From: Moniliella sp. 'wahieum'
Lineage: Eukaryota > Basidiomycota > Moniliellomycetes > Moniliellales > Moniliellaceae
Reading direction: 5' to 3'
Assembly: GCA_003971905.1 (NCBI GenBank)
Contig: RSEE01000120.1
Span: 62,001-126,000 of the forward strand
DNA length: 64,000 nt
Shown here: one piece after another, positions 1 to 11,876 of the stretch
Layout of the letters: each line of letters opens with the position of its first letter
How positions within the stretch are numbered: the stretch's first letter is position 1
The notes under the pieces: model-generated
What the model was told of the DNA's origin: nothing
What the model saw: the letters and a program-made list of their open reading frames with translations, nothing else
Databases searched by the model: none
Position numbers and translations under genes: made by a program

Positions 1-1253
1 GATTCTGGTACGTGCCCTTGCTTCGTTTACCCCCACGCCTTTTTTAAAACGCCTCTGATTATTCGTCTCTAGGTTCCCGACGGTGCCAAGGAAGTCAAGG
101 TAAACAGTACCATTGCCATAATTGGTGAGCAAGGGGATGATATCAGTGCGCAGATGCCATCGCTGCCGATGAGTCGCTTAAAGAGACCGCCGACGGGGTC
201 CAGGCTGCCCTGCCCCTGCTCCTGCTCCTGCCACCGCTCCGCCCCCCCTCCTGAAGCCACCAAGTCCACATCTCCTTCCTCAGATCCCAAGCCTGTGCCT
301 AGCTCTTCTCCTTCTCATCTTCTACACCACCTCTAGCTCGCGTATTTTCGCCTCTCCTCTTGCGCGTAAAATCGCCCAGGAGAAGGGTGTGCCCTTGGGG
401 CAACTCAAAGGCACAGGTCCTAATGGACGTATCATCGAGGCGGATGTAGAAGCGTACAAGCCCGTCTCAGTCCTTCTGTGCCTCCGAAGCCAAAGAGTGG
501 GGCCCTCTCCCTTCCCTTGATGGACCCGCTGCTGCTACATTACTGATCTTCCTGTCTCCAACATGCGGCGGACCATTGCTGCCCGTCTCTCGGAGAGCAA
601 GCAGCAACTGCCACATTACTATGTGTCGATTGACGTGGAGATGGATCGGGTGCTGCGGCTCCGGGAATTGTTTAACGCAGCATCGGCCGAGCAGGCTCGG
701 GGAGACAAGGACAAGATCAAGGCCGCAAAGTTGTCGGTTGGGGACTTTATTACCAAGCCACCTCAGTCGCGTTGCAGCAGTGCCGAGGTGAATGCGGCAT
801 GGTATGGCGATACTATCCGTCAGCATCACGTGGCTGATATCTCGATCGCTGTCGCCACACCCACTGGCCTGATTACGCCCATTATCCACAATGTGGGTGC
901 TAAGGGTCTCGCAGTCATTTCGTCCAGCACGAAGGAGCTGGCTGCTAAAGCTCGGGCGGGTAAGTTGGCCCCCTCGGAGTACCAGGGTGGCACGTTTACC
1001 ATCTCCAATATGGGAATGTTTGGCATCTCTCATTTTACTGCCATCATCAACCCGCCCCAGAGCGCAATCCTGGCTATTGGTGGGACTGACCAGCGTTTGG
1101 TGCCGGACCCTTCGTCGGAAAGGGCTTCAAGACGGTGCCGGTTATGCAGGCGACGTTGTCGTCAGACCATCGGTGATTGATGGCGCAACGGCAGCACGCT
1201 GGATGAAGGCGTTCAAGGATACATTGGAGAATCCGTTGTCGTTGATGCTTTGA
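1..1253 (+). CDS. LAT1: Dihydrolipoyl acetyltransferase, E2 of pyruvate dehydrogenase (5' end outside window)
   Basis: E2 transfers the acetyl group from lipoate to CoA in the mitochondrial matrix. The window opens at an exon end; an intron runs 8-72 (gtacgt...ctctag), and the next exon gives the end of a lipoyl domain (VPDGAKEVKVNSTIAIIG). An Ala/Pro linker follows, then the E3-binding domain at about 340-460 (FASPLARKIAQEKG, GTGPNGRIIEADVEAY). The catalytic domain starts near 550 (RRTIAARLSESKQQ, PHYYVSIDVEMD) and ends with the active-site HxxxDG at about 1164-1182 and a stop at 1251-1253. The PDH type fits better than the 2-oxoglutarate type because of the E3-binding linker and the MRRTIAxRLxESK start. 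The frame changes several times, for example at 1171 where one G of the Arg-Val codons is missing; with such bases restored the protein reads normally, so I treat the gene as intact with sequence errors. Confidence 0.93.
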
Positions 1254-1538
1254 TTGGTGTCACTACCCTGCCACGGTACTTGTTTTTGTTTCGATCCTCT
1301 CGCTGGCTGGATCATGTGCCTGGACCGTCATCTCATTTTTAGTTTGCTCTTTACGATCCTCACGACGCTCTTCACGACACACTATTACCTCCATCTCCTT
1401 CACGTTACCCACAGTACCTCCATCTCTCAATATCTATCTTGCCTACCACTACGTTCTCTTTCTGCCCTCAGAATAATTCGCGCATAACGGCATAGATTCG
1501 CCATAGAAGAACAATGGCTGCCACGTGACAGCACCTGA

Positions 1539-1669
1539 TTACTTGGAGCGGGCACGCATCTTTCTGCGTTTACGGCGGAGACGGCGCATGCGTTTCTTCC
1601 TCCACTTTGCGCGCACTGGCAGACGAGGGGTTATGCAACTGCATGGACACAAAGGGATGAAACCATACT
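1539..1669 (-). CDS. RPL41: Cytosolic ribosomal protein eL41, start codon split by an intron
   Basis: eL41 is the 25-residue Arg/Lys peptide of the large subunit that bridges to the small subunit. The minus strand encodes RAKWRKKRMRRLRRK followed by the rest of the peptide and a TAA at 1539-1541. No ATG precedes RAKW; the base triplet there is GTG. A splice acceptor (tctgccag) ends exactly before TG, and a donor (gtatgg) 53 bases upstream follows an A at 1669. Splicing 1616-1668 joins A to TG and makes the ATG, giving a 25-residue product of exactly the family length. A branch-like cataac lies in the intron. The upstream exon is then almost wholly 5' UTR, with a TATA box about 70 bases upstream. 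Confidence 0.9.
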
Positions 1670-1739
1670 TGTCGACAGGTCGTAGTATGCGCACGGGTGG
1701 TGGTGGGGGGAAGGGCAGCGCCGCCCTACGTTCCGTCCC

Positions 1740-1747
1740 TATATATA
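1740..1747 (-). promoter_or_regulatory. TATA box of the eL41 gene
   Basis: TATATATA lies on the minus strand about 70 bases before the splice donor of the eL41 gene. The 1670-2078 interval is a shared promoter for eL41 and the divergent small gene at 2079; it also contains an ACGCGT site near 1918. Confidence 0.55.
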
Positions 1748-2078
1748 GCTCCAGCAAGCCCTGTCCGGGGGCTGGTCTGTGCCACCGACAGTGACGTCGT
1801 CAATCCGTTCGAACCACTCAGCCATGTTTCAATTTCACAGCACCAGGCCTCCCATAGCGCCTGGGGTTGTGGTTGGTGGCGGCTGCAGTGTCTGCTGTGG
1901 TCCATGCGTCCACCGTCACGCGTCACACACCTCATCATGCATATTTGCGTGGGGCAGCTTACGCGAGCGCAGGGCTAATTGTGTGGGGTTGTGCCCCAGA
2001 TGACTTATGGGCGTGAGGTGCTTCAGCCTCGCTTCCCCGCCGTGGGCCCTTCCTCCTTCGCCCCTCACCACCTTTACC

Positions 2079-2600
2079 ATGAAGCTGAAGACTCCTACAA
2101 CTGATTCGAACCCCCCTACGTCTGCGCCTGCTGCCGGCCCTGCTCAGGCCCCGCCCCCCCGCCCCTCACCCGTGCGCCCGGCCCGCCTCCTCCGCCCCCT
2201 GCTGCGCCTGTGCGCCCCTCGTTCCTGGTCGCGCCGTCAAAGTCGCTGGGTTTGGCGCTGCCATTGCCGGCGGCGCAATTGCGGCATCTTTGGTGTGAAC
2301 CAGTGGAACTCGGTAAGTGCCCCCCTCCCTCCTCTCCGCGATCAAGATGCTGACTGGTTCGACTTGCGGCGTGTGTGTTTGGGTGTAGGGGGGAAACAAC
2401 AAGACCGATGCCGATCGAATCCGCGAGACAGAGGAGGCGTAAACAAGTTACTACGCGAGTCCCAGGCACAAGCAGAGGCAGAAGCAGCGAAGGCGAGGGC
2501 AGCGAAGGACCAGGCGGTGCAGCAAGCCGAGGCAGCTTTTGCCTCGGTTGATCCGCAGGAGCCCAAGAAAGGCGGAAGCTGGCTCCCGTGGAAGCGTTAA
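2079..2600 (+). CDS. Small hypothetical protein with one glycine-rich hydrophobic segment and a coiled coil
   Basis: I do not recognise a family. The N-terminus (MKLKTPTTDSNPPTSAPAAG) is rich in Pro/Ala/Ser. Near 2235-2300 one frame gives a Gly/Ala hydrophobic stretch (VAGFGAAIAGGAIAASLV), a likely membrane span. An intron runs 2313-2388 (gtaagt...gtgtag). The second exon is a charged Ala/Glu/Gln helix (KLLRESQAQAEAEAAKARAA) and ends with GGSWLPWKR. The frame breaks twice, each where one G appears to be missing (about 2292 and about 2440); restoring them gives a continuous protein of roughly 160 residues. The single span plus a charged helix would suit an organelle membrane protein, but that is a guess. 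Start chosen at the ATG after ccttTACC; an upstream in-frame ATG exists at 2007. Confidence 0.6.
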   Translation: MKLKTPTTDSNPPTSAPAAGPAQAPPPRPSPVRPARLLRPLLRLCAPRSWSRRQSRWVWRCHCRRRNCGIFGVNQWNSVSAPLPPLRDQDADWFDLRRVCLGVGGKQQDRCRSNPRDRGGVNKLLRESQAQAEAEAAKARAAKDQAVQQAEAAFASVDPQEPKKGGSWLPWKR

Positions 2601-3065
2601 AGATTTGTCGCTGTTCAACGATCATCCCTCTCCTGGGAATATTAGCTGGCCTCTCCTTTCAGGCCCTGGCACTCCACTGTTTCCCCTCCAGCCACTTTCT
2701 CTTTTTTGGCGTACTCCCTTATCTGGCCCCTTGAGCTGTCACATAACCTGCTCCATCCGTTCCATCGTCCACTACCTTCTCGGTTACACTGGCTTCACTG
2801 GCTCCACTGGCTCCACAGGCTCCACAGGCTCCACTTGGGAGCCAAGCGTATCCCCCATCCATTTTTATTGACCAACTACAGGGGTAAAAGTGTGTATTGA
2901 TACCATAGTTCTGTCGGTTTGGAAGTTCCAACACCCCACGTAAGGCCCTGCTAGGTTGATGCATACAACACCACCTATTTAGAGAAAATGGAGGAGAGTG
3001 TACATTAAAGCATTGGGAGGGGGGGGGGGGATGGTGAAAGAGGCATGGCGGGATTAGGGGCCGAT
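2601..3065. other. Convergent 3' intergenic region
   Basis: This stretch lies between the ends of two convergent genes. It holds a 9-base tandem repeat (2788-2832) and a run of about 12 G at 3019-3030. No coding signal seen. Confidence 0.6.
2788..2832. repeat. Tandem 9-mer, five copies (ACTGGCTCC and variants)
   Basis: Five consecutive nonamers: ACTGGCTTC, ACTGGCTCC twice, ACAGGCTCC twice. The multiple-of-three period keeps frames open on both strands, but the sequence lies in a 3' intergenic region and needs no coding explanation. Confidence 0.85.
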
Positions 3066-4154
<1,089 letters not shown>

Positions 4155-5456
4155 CTCCCGCCCAGTCCACAAAATTTCCTCTGGGGGAGGCTTTTGCACC
4201 GATCGTGCCCGTGTTTCAATGCACGAAGCTGGTACCTGTTTCTGGTGGCAATTTCACCTTCAATTTTATCTGCCGTTGCGCGTTGGCAGCCTACCAGGCG
4301 GGTCGGCGTCATTCATATTCACCATCCATCCATCGCCCCTCAGCGCCTCAGCCCATTACCATTAGCCGGGTTGGCGCCTGCTAACGCAGCCCGCCTTCTG
4401 AATAGGGCATATTGATGAGACCTGGAGTCCGGATGGTCCTCGAGGGTGATGCAATCGCACTGATGGTGGTAGTGGTCTAAGCCAACCAGCAACGCCTACT
4501 GAGGAACATCAAGCAGCGAGTCGCCACCAGGGGCTAAGCTGCGGAACAAGGAAAAACAGGAGAGAAAAACAACAGAACTCCTAGGCCTGAGGAGGAACTG
4601 AAGGGACATTGGCCAAAGCACGAGCCACCCGGTGGCTCAACACATATCAGCACGCCTAGTATCCAGGCTACACAAGTGCTAAGCGCTTAGGCACGTTCCG
4701 CCACCTCCGCCATCCCTGTGCGGGTCATTTCAGTTGTGAGTACAACACTAGTACCAACCCCGGTTACCTATTGCTATCGCTGTCCAACCAGCAAGCGATA
4801 CTCTATGATCATCGAAATCATCCACGAATGCAATACTGGACAGGTCATCATCCCAACCTGAGCACAACGGACATGCATATGCCTGCCTTCCACCTTGGCA
4901 AATACATGCGAATCCATATTCGCTCCTTGGGGATTCACATGGAACGAGTTAAGAAAATCGCAGTACATCCACACATACAACGGGAAACGGAGGGAAGAGA
5001 TGGAGAGGGCAATCATAACAACATGGTGCCCGGGAAACGCACTGGGGCGAGAGGCATGATGATGGAAAAAAGGGAAGTTGATGATGAAAAAGAAAAAGTA
5101 TGAACAATGCCCACAGTACGAGAACCGCGACCGAGGAGTCGGCGCTACGCAGGATAAGATCCAGCACTGGAAACAAAAGGGAAATGCCTGGAAGGTGTAC
5201 GATGATACAGGACAGATGATAGGCCGATGACATGGATGGAAAGACGAGAGGAGAGACAGAGGTCAACCGGTGGGGGTATGATAGCACCACCTAAGAGAGA
5301 AGGAAGTAGTCATATAAGAATGAAAACTAGAAGCGCTGTGGGCCACGAGACTTGTGGCCGGGGTATAGTACAGGCGAATGGCGTGGGCTGGCGTCGGAAG
5401 GGGAAAAAGAGGACAAACCTCTCCAACCGCATGCATGCCTGGACGAGTGGTTAAGA
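4155..5456. other. Intergenic region, no supported gene
   Basis: About 1.3 kb between the PRMT1 start and the Yippee stop. Short reading frames on both strands lack family motifs or protein-like composition. Purine-rich stretch at 4980-5110. Probably contains the PRMT1 promoter and the Yippee 3' UTR. Confidence 0.5.
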
Positions 5457-5793
5457 TTAGACCCAACCAAGATCTTGCCGAACCTGGGTCATCTCAAGAA
5501 TATGCCTTCCTTCCTTGTACCGCTGTTCTGGCTTGTCAGCGTGGACGTAAGACCAGCCAAGCCGCTCGCCACACAAGAAGCAGTACATGTCCGCCACAAA
5601 CATGGGCACCCGTAGTAAGCATGCGGGTCTGGTGCGATCCCAACACAGTGTTACTGGTTGAATTTACCAAGTAGGCTGCTGAGCTGGTTCCTGTGAACTG
5701 AGTAGAGACCAGCTCATCTGGAAGGCTCACCGCAATCCCACACGAGCCGCACCGCCACACCGCCTCCCCAACAGGGTACACGTCCATGATCAT
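5457..5793 (-). CDS. MOH1: Yippee family zinc-binding protein (Moh1/YPEL-like)
   Basis: Yippee proteins are small zinc-binding beta folds related to the cereblon substrate domain; yeast Moh1 associates with the GID/CTLH ligase pathway. The minus strand reads WRCGSCGIAVSLPDELVS, then FTGTSSAAYLVNSTSNTVLG, then TRMLTTGAH, matching the family order C-x2-C, DEL, G-x-AYL, N-x-x-x-G, R-x-LTTG-x-H. A frame change at about 5607 (three T where two fit) leads into VADMYCFLCGERLGWSY and RYKEGRHILE, which supply the second C-x2-C, the LGW motif and the KEG end. The stop is at 5457-5459. About 112 residues, the usual size. A longer Ser/Pro-rich N-terminus spliced from 5.9-6.8 kb cannot be excluded. Confidence 0.88.
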
Positions 5794-7290
5794 CCTGGTT
5801 GACGGAGACGCAGGATGCAGGCAACGGTCAAACAGCGTCTTGTTTTGTCGCCTCTGTTCCTCCGACCGGTCTTCGCCATTGGACTCCCACTGAGGAAAAA
5901 ACGGGTTGAGGGTCCCAAGCTAGGCTAATAGCTCCTTAAAGTACGATCCTTGTGGCGAGGAGCCGCGACTCTGGGTCTCTGTGTGGCATGGTGGGCCATT
6001 CTCTCTTCAGTGACGTGCATGCCTCTTGCAGGGCAAGCAGCACACTTCTCGGCGCTTGGTGTGTGCCCCCCGTTGGGTCAAGATGATCGGTACGCACTCG
6101 ATCTTGCCATCCTCGTGTCGTAGTTACAGAGATCGCAGCCTCGGCGCGAGCGCTAGGTGACGGGCTGGTAACGGGGGGTGAACAAGTGTACCGGAGCGGG
6201 GCCTGCAGGGGTAAGGTGGGAAAATGTCGGAGGGGGACTGATTGCAGGAAGTGCTGGATTGGCAGGGCCAGACAAAGATGGAAGAGGGGGCTTGAACGTT
6301 TCCTTGGAGGAGGTAGTGGTACGTCGCTCCTTCCTCTAGCTATGCTGGAGGGGAATGCATGCTCAAGCAGGGCATCCTCTGCGGTACGGGGAGGTGCGAA
6401 TCCAACTCTCCCGACCATCTCTGGACCGGACTAGCTGGAGAGAATGAGCAAGAAAAACTCAGGTCAGGCGGGAAGACAGCCCTGCCGACGGACAAGCTGG
6501 GTTGGGATCGGGATCGAGGTAGGGGGGTAGCATGGGGCGCTTGCCAGCGGCCCTGCTGGACGGGTGCAATCGATGGCGAGGTGTGGCAACATCGACGGGC
6601 TCTGTAGCCGACATGGTGCTAGGGCCACGGGTTGTGAGGCGAGGGCGGTGGCGTGGCGTAGAGGAAGGCAGGGCTGTAGGTCGCATGCTGATAAGGCGCA
6701 ACGGAACTGACACATACGTCGCTCAATCAGCGGGCCAGCAGGAGGTGTGGGTGCTGAGGGGACTGGATCTGAGAGCTCGCAGACAGATGGGAGATGGCGC
6801 GTGAGCACACGAGCGGCGGGGCTGCGATGCTCAGACCGCTGTGGCATTCACTCGGACCGAGGTGTAACTCTGTGAATGGCAGGCCGGGGGGATGAGGCGG
6901 TGGGTTGAGTGGAAGATGGGTGTCGTGCTAGATCCAACGTCGAGCCACGCAGAGATAGGAGGTTACGCGGTACGGGAGCCAGCAAGCGACTGTGGCAAAC
7001 GGCGTATAGGGGGGGCCTAGTTCAAGGATACTGCACCAAAAAAGCCTCTGAGGCCCGAGGCACACACTGGCACAGACCAGCTCATCCACTGGTCAATGAT
7101 CGATATTGGTGGGTTTTGGTGGCCTGAGTACTCGGACTGAAGATGAGTGGCGCTCAGAGCGTCACAGTCACTAGCTAGCTATTCACTCCGGTCACATGAC
7201 CTGCCAAAATTGCAACACGCAAGATCAATCGGTCAAATTTCAAAGGCCAAATTGATACTCGATAGTCGCTAGTCGATAGGACGTGATAAA
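5794..7290. other. Intergenic region or possible 5' extension of the Yippee gene
   Basis: GC-rich sequence with several overlapping long frames on the minus strand (5936-6418, 6464-6847) rich in Pro, Ser and Arg. None has recognisable domains and all three frames are equally open, so composition alone can explain them. Nothing else seen up to the Vps23 gene. Confidence 0.45.
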
Positions 7291-9150
7291 TTGAAATGCA
7301 TATCGCTGGACAACAGGTGTCCACCACGCCTGCATGGCGGGCGGGCTTGTCCTCCGCTACTGGCCAACCTCGTCTGTCGCCGTCGTTGGTGCAGTGGCAT
7401 AGATTCATCCGTCGTGCGTCCTTGGCTGCGATCGATCATCGGCCTTATGCGCGGGAGACCACTTTTTACCCAAGTCGATGCCGTCTTGCAGCAGCAGCGC
7501 GGCCTGCGTGTCGCGACAGATGTGCGCACCCTCGACGATGTCGCTCTGCCCTATCATCAGCCTCTCCGGCACGCTGCCAGTCACCTTTCGTGGTTCGCAG
7601 TACAACATTCCTCCTCTGTTGTCTGGGTCCCACATTCTTACCGTGTGAGCCACCGTTTGGTCTATGCCGAACCCACGCGCGGCATAGCCGTGCGCCGGGA
7701 CATCTCTTGTACAGCTTGATGGTCGTGTTGGGTTCGGGCAGGTCAAAGACGGACCGGGCTCGTATCTTGCGCGGTGGGAACGCAAGTGGGAAGCCAGCAA
7801 CTTAATTGATCTAATGGCCGACTTACAAGAGTGCTTGGTGCTGACCTGCCTGCATATGCGGTACCGGCTATAAGGAACCCGTGGCCTCCATTGCCGTTTC
7901 GCCTGTACCAGCCCGGCCGCTCCTGTGTCCCTGCTCACACACAATCTTACTTGCCCCCTCAGGTTCAGGTTCTGGCTCGATTCCATCTCGCCCATCCCCA
8001 TCCTTCAGAAAACACTCATTACAAGCCCCCATCGTCGCCAGCTCCTCCAGCAGCGGGGCAAGCGCTCTGGCGCCTCCCATGCCGCCTCCCAAACCCCTGG
8101 GGCAACGACAGTCGCTGCTCATTTAACGGGGGGCAACCTGGAAACGGGTATGGTTCACAGCCCTCACTGGTGTTTACGCCATCCCTCTGCACTCACCCTC
8201 CCGCCAAGCGACGTGTGTATGCGCCGAGCTATGCCCGTCTGGCTCTCAGCTACCATCATCCCTCCCCGACGGGCAGGCACATCCTGCCGGGTGGGTGCAA
8301 CCCCCTCTCCACTCTAACAGCCTGCCCAATCCCCCTCGGGCACAGTACCTGCCAGGATTAATACAGGACGGTTCTCTAGCTCACCACGCTGTCGCCTCCG
8401 GCTCTCCCGCCAACACCGCTACCAGTCAAGGCGTTGCATCCCCCCATACACACTTTCTCTTCTCATGTTCCGATGCCTCCCACTGGGGTGGGGGTTCCCC
8501 CCCCCTTGTCTGAACCACATGATATTATGGACGAGGAGGAACAACCTGTGGTGCCCAAACAGGCACCTGTGCGGCCGCCTAACCCGGAGCTGCTGAGGTT
8601 GCACCATCAACTGCATGCTCGTGTGGCCGATCGGGTCGGCGCCATTTTCCGCTCATTGGACGAGGAAGCGCAGGGCATGAGCGATGATCTGAATTGTGGC
8701 CAGATGGCCATATCGGATGAATCGCATCGGCTTGAGGTGGTACGGGATGTGTGCCGGTCACATGCGGAGCGCTTGACCTCACACAACGAGTCTGCCGCTC
8801 AGACCTTGGAGACGGTTCAAGCGAGAATTGTGGAGCGACTTGAAGGCTCCGAGGCTGGTGACGACTGGATTATGGCCACCAGCATCCCGGGCCAGCAGTG
8901 CGTCTGCTCCTTCGCTTGTTGTGGCCCAGCCAGATACGAACTTTTCGCCCTCTTGCCCTCTTGCAGGTTGATTGATTTGGTGGCCGAGAGCAATGCGATT
9001 GAAGACACCATGCACCAGCTTTCACGGGCGTTCAATGCGGAGACGATCACCCTGGATCCCTTTCTTAAGAATATGCGCATGCTTGCCCGGAACCAGTTCC
9101 TCAAACGTGCATTGGCGATGCCGATTGCTAACCAAGTGCCATTGTCTTGA
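7291..9150 (+). CDS. VPS23: ESCRT-I subunit Vps23/TSG101
   Basis: Vps23 binds ubiquitinated cargo with an N-terminal UEV domain and anchors ESCRT-I at endosomes. UEV pieces appear in several frames: DSSVVRPWLRSIIG, TQVDAVLQQQRGLRVATDVR, LSGTLPVTFRGSQYNIP, WVPHSY, EPPF, VYAEPTRG, and GRVGFGQVKDGPGSYLARW up to about 7790. A Pro-rich linker (about 8030-8540) follows, then a coiled-coil stalk (HHQLHARVADRVGAIF, DESHRLEVVRDVC). The end is the steadiness box (LVAESNAIEDTMHQLSRAF, LDPFLKNMRMLARNQFL). An intron at 8898-8966 (gtgcgt...cttgcag) restores PGQQLIDLVAE; its length is a multiple of three, so the unspliced frame also stays open. The start is uncertain: the ATG at 7291 is in frame with DSSVVRPW, but a short upstream exon is possible. 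At least three frame changes in the UEV part. Confidence 0.88.
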
Positions 9151-9394
9151 AAATGTGAGCGAGCGGGGCCAGTACAGTGTCTCTTGCCTATGATCTGTTT
9201 TATGGGAGCTCAGCGCACTGACTTTCTTCCCACTTACTATCTTCCACTTGGCATACCCAAAACCCAAGTAGGCCTTATAATGCGCCACGAAAGCACCTTC
9301 TCCTTACTGCAACAGTCTCAGGGAAGGAGGGTCTTACCCAACAAACAAGATGCCATCGGGGAAGGCTAATCAGATTGAGGAAAGGGCGCGCGGC

Positions 9395-10745
9395 TTACGA
9401 CTGATAGACCAGTTTGGCCAGCTCGGAGATGTGCCCACAACCCGACTTGCAGCATCCGCCCAACCAGATTGAATCAAACGGAACAGGACCTGAACGGGCG
9501 GTGAGGGCGGGATTGTGAACAACGGCGGTGAGCAGATTGCGAGCCCAGGCCTGTTCCTCACTGTGTCCATCCTCGTCGCCCGTGTGCGGGGCAGCAGATT
9601 TGTGTTCCCCCGTAGCATCACTGCGCCAGACACGGGCGATTCCATCCCACACCAGTCCACCGTCAGGATAGACAAACAAAGACGGGGCTCCCGAGGGCGT
9701 CGCCCATTGGGTCTCTCCTTGGGGATCCAGCGCTGCGACCAAGTCTCGTACAATGCTTTGGATAAAGTGGGGTTTGGTGCAGTTGACTCCAAGACCGACT
9801 AGGGGCCAGAAGAGGTAGCCGAGGGACGAAGGGCAGAAACCAGGTCCGATGCCGTGTGTTTGGGCCCCGCAGAGGGATATGGCAGAAACACATCTACGTC
9901 CCGATGGGCATGATGGTCTTCCTCTGTTCCTGAAATGCGGGAGGGAAGATTAGGGAAGACAAAGCTCAGAAGCGCAGGGGACGGTGAGTGATACCACGTT
10001 GGGTCAAGTGCTTGTCCAGTGCAGCTAGGACCTTAACGATCTCTTCTGCCTCGTCCAGACGAGGAATCGTTTCAAAGGCAATTAGCCCCACACGGGACCA
10101 AAGCTTCTCTTCGGCCGACAGGGCCAAGAGGCGGTCCAAATGAAACTTGTGCACGTCCAACAGGACTTGAGCCTCAACCTGTGGGTCACCAGCCTTACCA
10201 GCAGGTGCATAGTCGCCCGTATCTGCCACCAGCACGAAAATGAGAGAGGTCAGTACTCGGTGCGGATCGTCGACATCGATGCAGGGTCGCCGAATCAAAC
10301 GTACACTCTCGTCCCCCTTCAAGCATCGCACCGTAAGGGCCTAGAGACAACGCCACAATTGCATCAGGTTGACCCTCGGCACGCGCTGAGTCGGCAGCTT
10401 CGGCGGCGAGACGGATGGACTCGCGCATAAGGTGCTCGGCGCTGCTGGGAGGATACACGGGGTTGGGGGTTGGGAACGGGAAAAAGACGGGACCGAAGCC
10501 TGGTACGATGCCGTCTCTACAATGCGGCTACCCGACTTGATGAAGGCTGCGTGAGCGGCACGTACAGCGTCGTGGCCGTGCCACTTGCCCTGCTGGTGGT
10601 TAGGATCGAGCAGGGTGGCGCTCCACAAGGGTGAGGGCATTTCCAACCCGAGGTCGTCCTCCATGAAAGTGGCAAAGCCTCCGTCCAGGACGCCAACACG
10701 GGCCGGATTGAGACGCCCGGCAAACACATCCATATTGGCGGTCAT
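9395..10745 (-). CDS. Homocysteine S-methyltransferase (Mht1/Sam4-like)
   Basis: Family members remethylate homocysteine to methionine using S-methylmethionine or S-adenosylmethionine. The start MTANMDVFAGRLNPARVG leads into VLDGGFATFMEDDLG, then GSRIVETASYQAS, LMRESIRLAAEAADSAR, LSLGPYGAMLEGG, the TIM-barrel helix VGLIAFETIPRLDEAEEI, LLSFVFP, and the zinc ligands in GLGVNCTKP and LGGCCKSGCGHI near the stop at 9395. Introns are likely near 10480-10440, 10300-10230. Several frame changes. It sits in the same metabolic cycle as the S-adenosylhomocysteine hydrolase at 29.8 kb. The choice between Mht1 and Sam4 type cannot be made from sequence. Confidence 0.9.
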
Positions 10746-11472
10746 TCTCGCTTCTTGAAGAGACTGGACGCAGAGGTTTGAAGCTTGAAGTTGGCAGGTG
10801 GTGGAGAAGAGATGTTCTTCCGCAAGACAGCTGCGTTAATCTTAACTTAACTACCCGTGGTCACGCGTCACGGCGCCACATGAATATCTCCGCCGGGAAT
10901 CAGCCGAAATGACGTATTGTAGCGTTGAAGGAAGTTCAGATGTTCAGACATTCGCGGTAGGAGCCTCAGGCACTGAGCCTGAATATATGGGCTGTGAGGC
11001 TCACCGGTCACCGGTCACCCTAGCTTACCAGTGAGGTCACCCGTCACCATCACTTGCGCCAAAATTCCATTCAATTCCGCTTTGCGGCTCAGCAACCATC
11101 GGGGAGAATAGCGCGATTGCATCATTCACTAACGACTTCACTACCTTCACTACTTTCATTAGTAGCTGCGTATATGGAGCCGACCATTCGAACCGTTTCC
11201 TCCTTCCTCCTCAGCATCAGCAAAAAGGACTTGCGGCAGAGGTGGCTACGTGGATGGACGTCTTGCAGGCCGGTGCGGTCTGAACGGCGTGCTGCACACA
11301 ACAATCCGATCATTGTAGCTCACTTTCATCTTCGCTTGGATCACTGGATCATCCAAACACATTTAGTAGGAAAGAGAAATGGAGGAGCTTCTTGTAGATT
11401 CCAGGGCAAGAGAAGGAAAATAAAAGGGATCTTGGCCACAGATTTGGGGCACCAACCAAAACCCGGAACCAA
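10746..11472. other. Intergenic region with ACCGGT heptads
   Basis: Promoter side of the homocysteine methyltransferase. Contains AAGCTTG-type heptads at 10781-10794, an ACGCGT near 10864 and the ACCGGTC array at 11003-11016. No gene supported. Confidence 0.5.
11003..11016. repeat. ACCGGTC heptad array, two copies
   Basis: ACCGGTC twice then ACC. Each unit is a six-base palindrome plus one base; one of the family of heptad arrays described under findings. Confidence 0.85.
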
Positions 11473-11876
11473 CTAGGTGGTATCACCTTGAGACGTATCA
11501 GTTGTTTTGCTTGCGCGCCGCTTCGGAATGAATAGAGGACTTGTTAGCGCAATTGAACCATGCGATTGATCCAAAGTGGCCTTCCTGGTATATGTCCACC
11601 ACAATCTCATGTCCACCCTATTGCTGTCTGAGGAAGCAAGTGCTTCTGCCTCTCTCTTGTGGGAGGAACAAAGGCGCTTCGCAGTTGCCAGAGAATATTT
11701 GTCAACCGCTCAGGCAGTTCCGCCAGAGCCGTAGTACGGCCCTCGTACGCCTTCACACAACAAGACCACCCAAAGGAGCAGAAAGGATCCCAATGGCCTG
11801 TGCAATGGCCCAGCTCACAGTCAATATCCCGTTGCTATTGAAACAGAACTGAGGTCCAATTCTCTTGCAACTCTGC
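11473..11876 (-). CDS. Possible membrane protein fragment, unrecognised
   Basis: On the minus strand an acceptor-like cccgcag ends at 11877 and the following sequence reads VARELDLSSVS, then in a neighbouring frame ILTVSWAIAQAIGILSAPLG, then in another ERLTNILWQLRSAFVPP and a polar tail ending SKTTDTSQGDTT with TAG at 11473-11475. The hydrophobic stretch would be a membrane span. The pieces look protein-like and need two frame changes, in line with the error rate of neighbouring genes. No family recognised and upstream exons not found; could be non-coding. Confidence 0.28.

Noticed and set aside
5438-5470. tRNA-like word GACGAGTGGTTAAG near 5440
   Set aside because: It resembles an A box, but no B box or foldable cloverleaf follows, and on the minus strand it is the end of the Yippee gene.
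7405-8001. 198-codon minus-strand frame
   Set aside because: It is the shadow of the Vps23 UEV domain on the plus strand.
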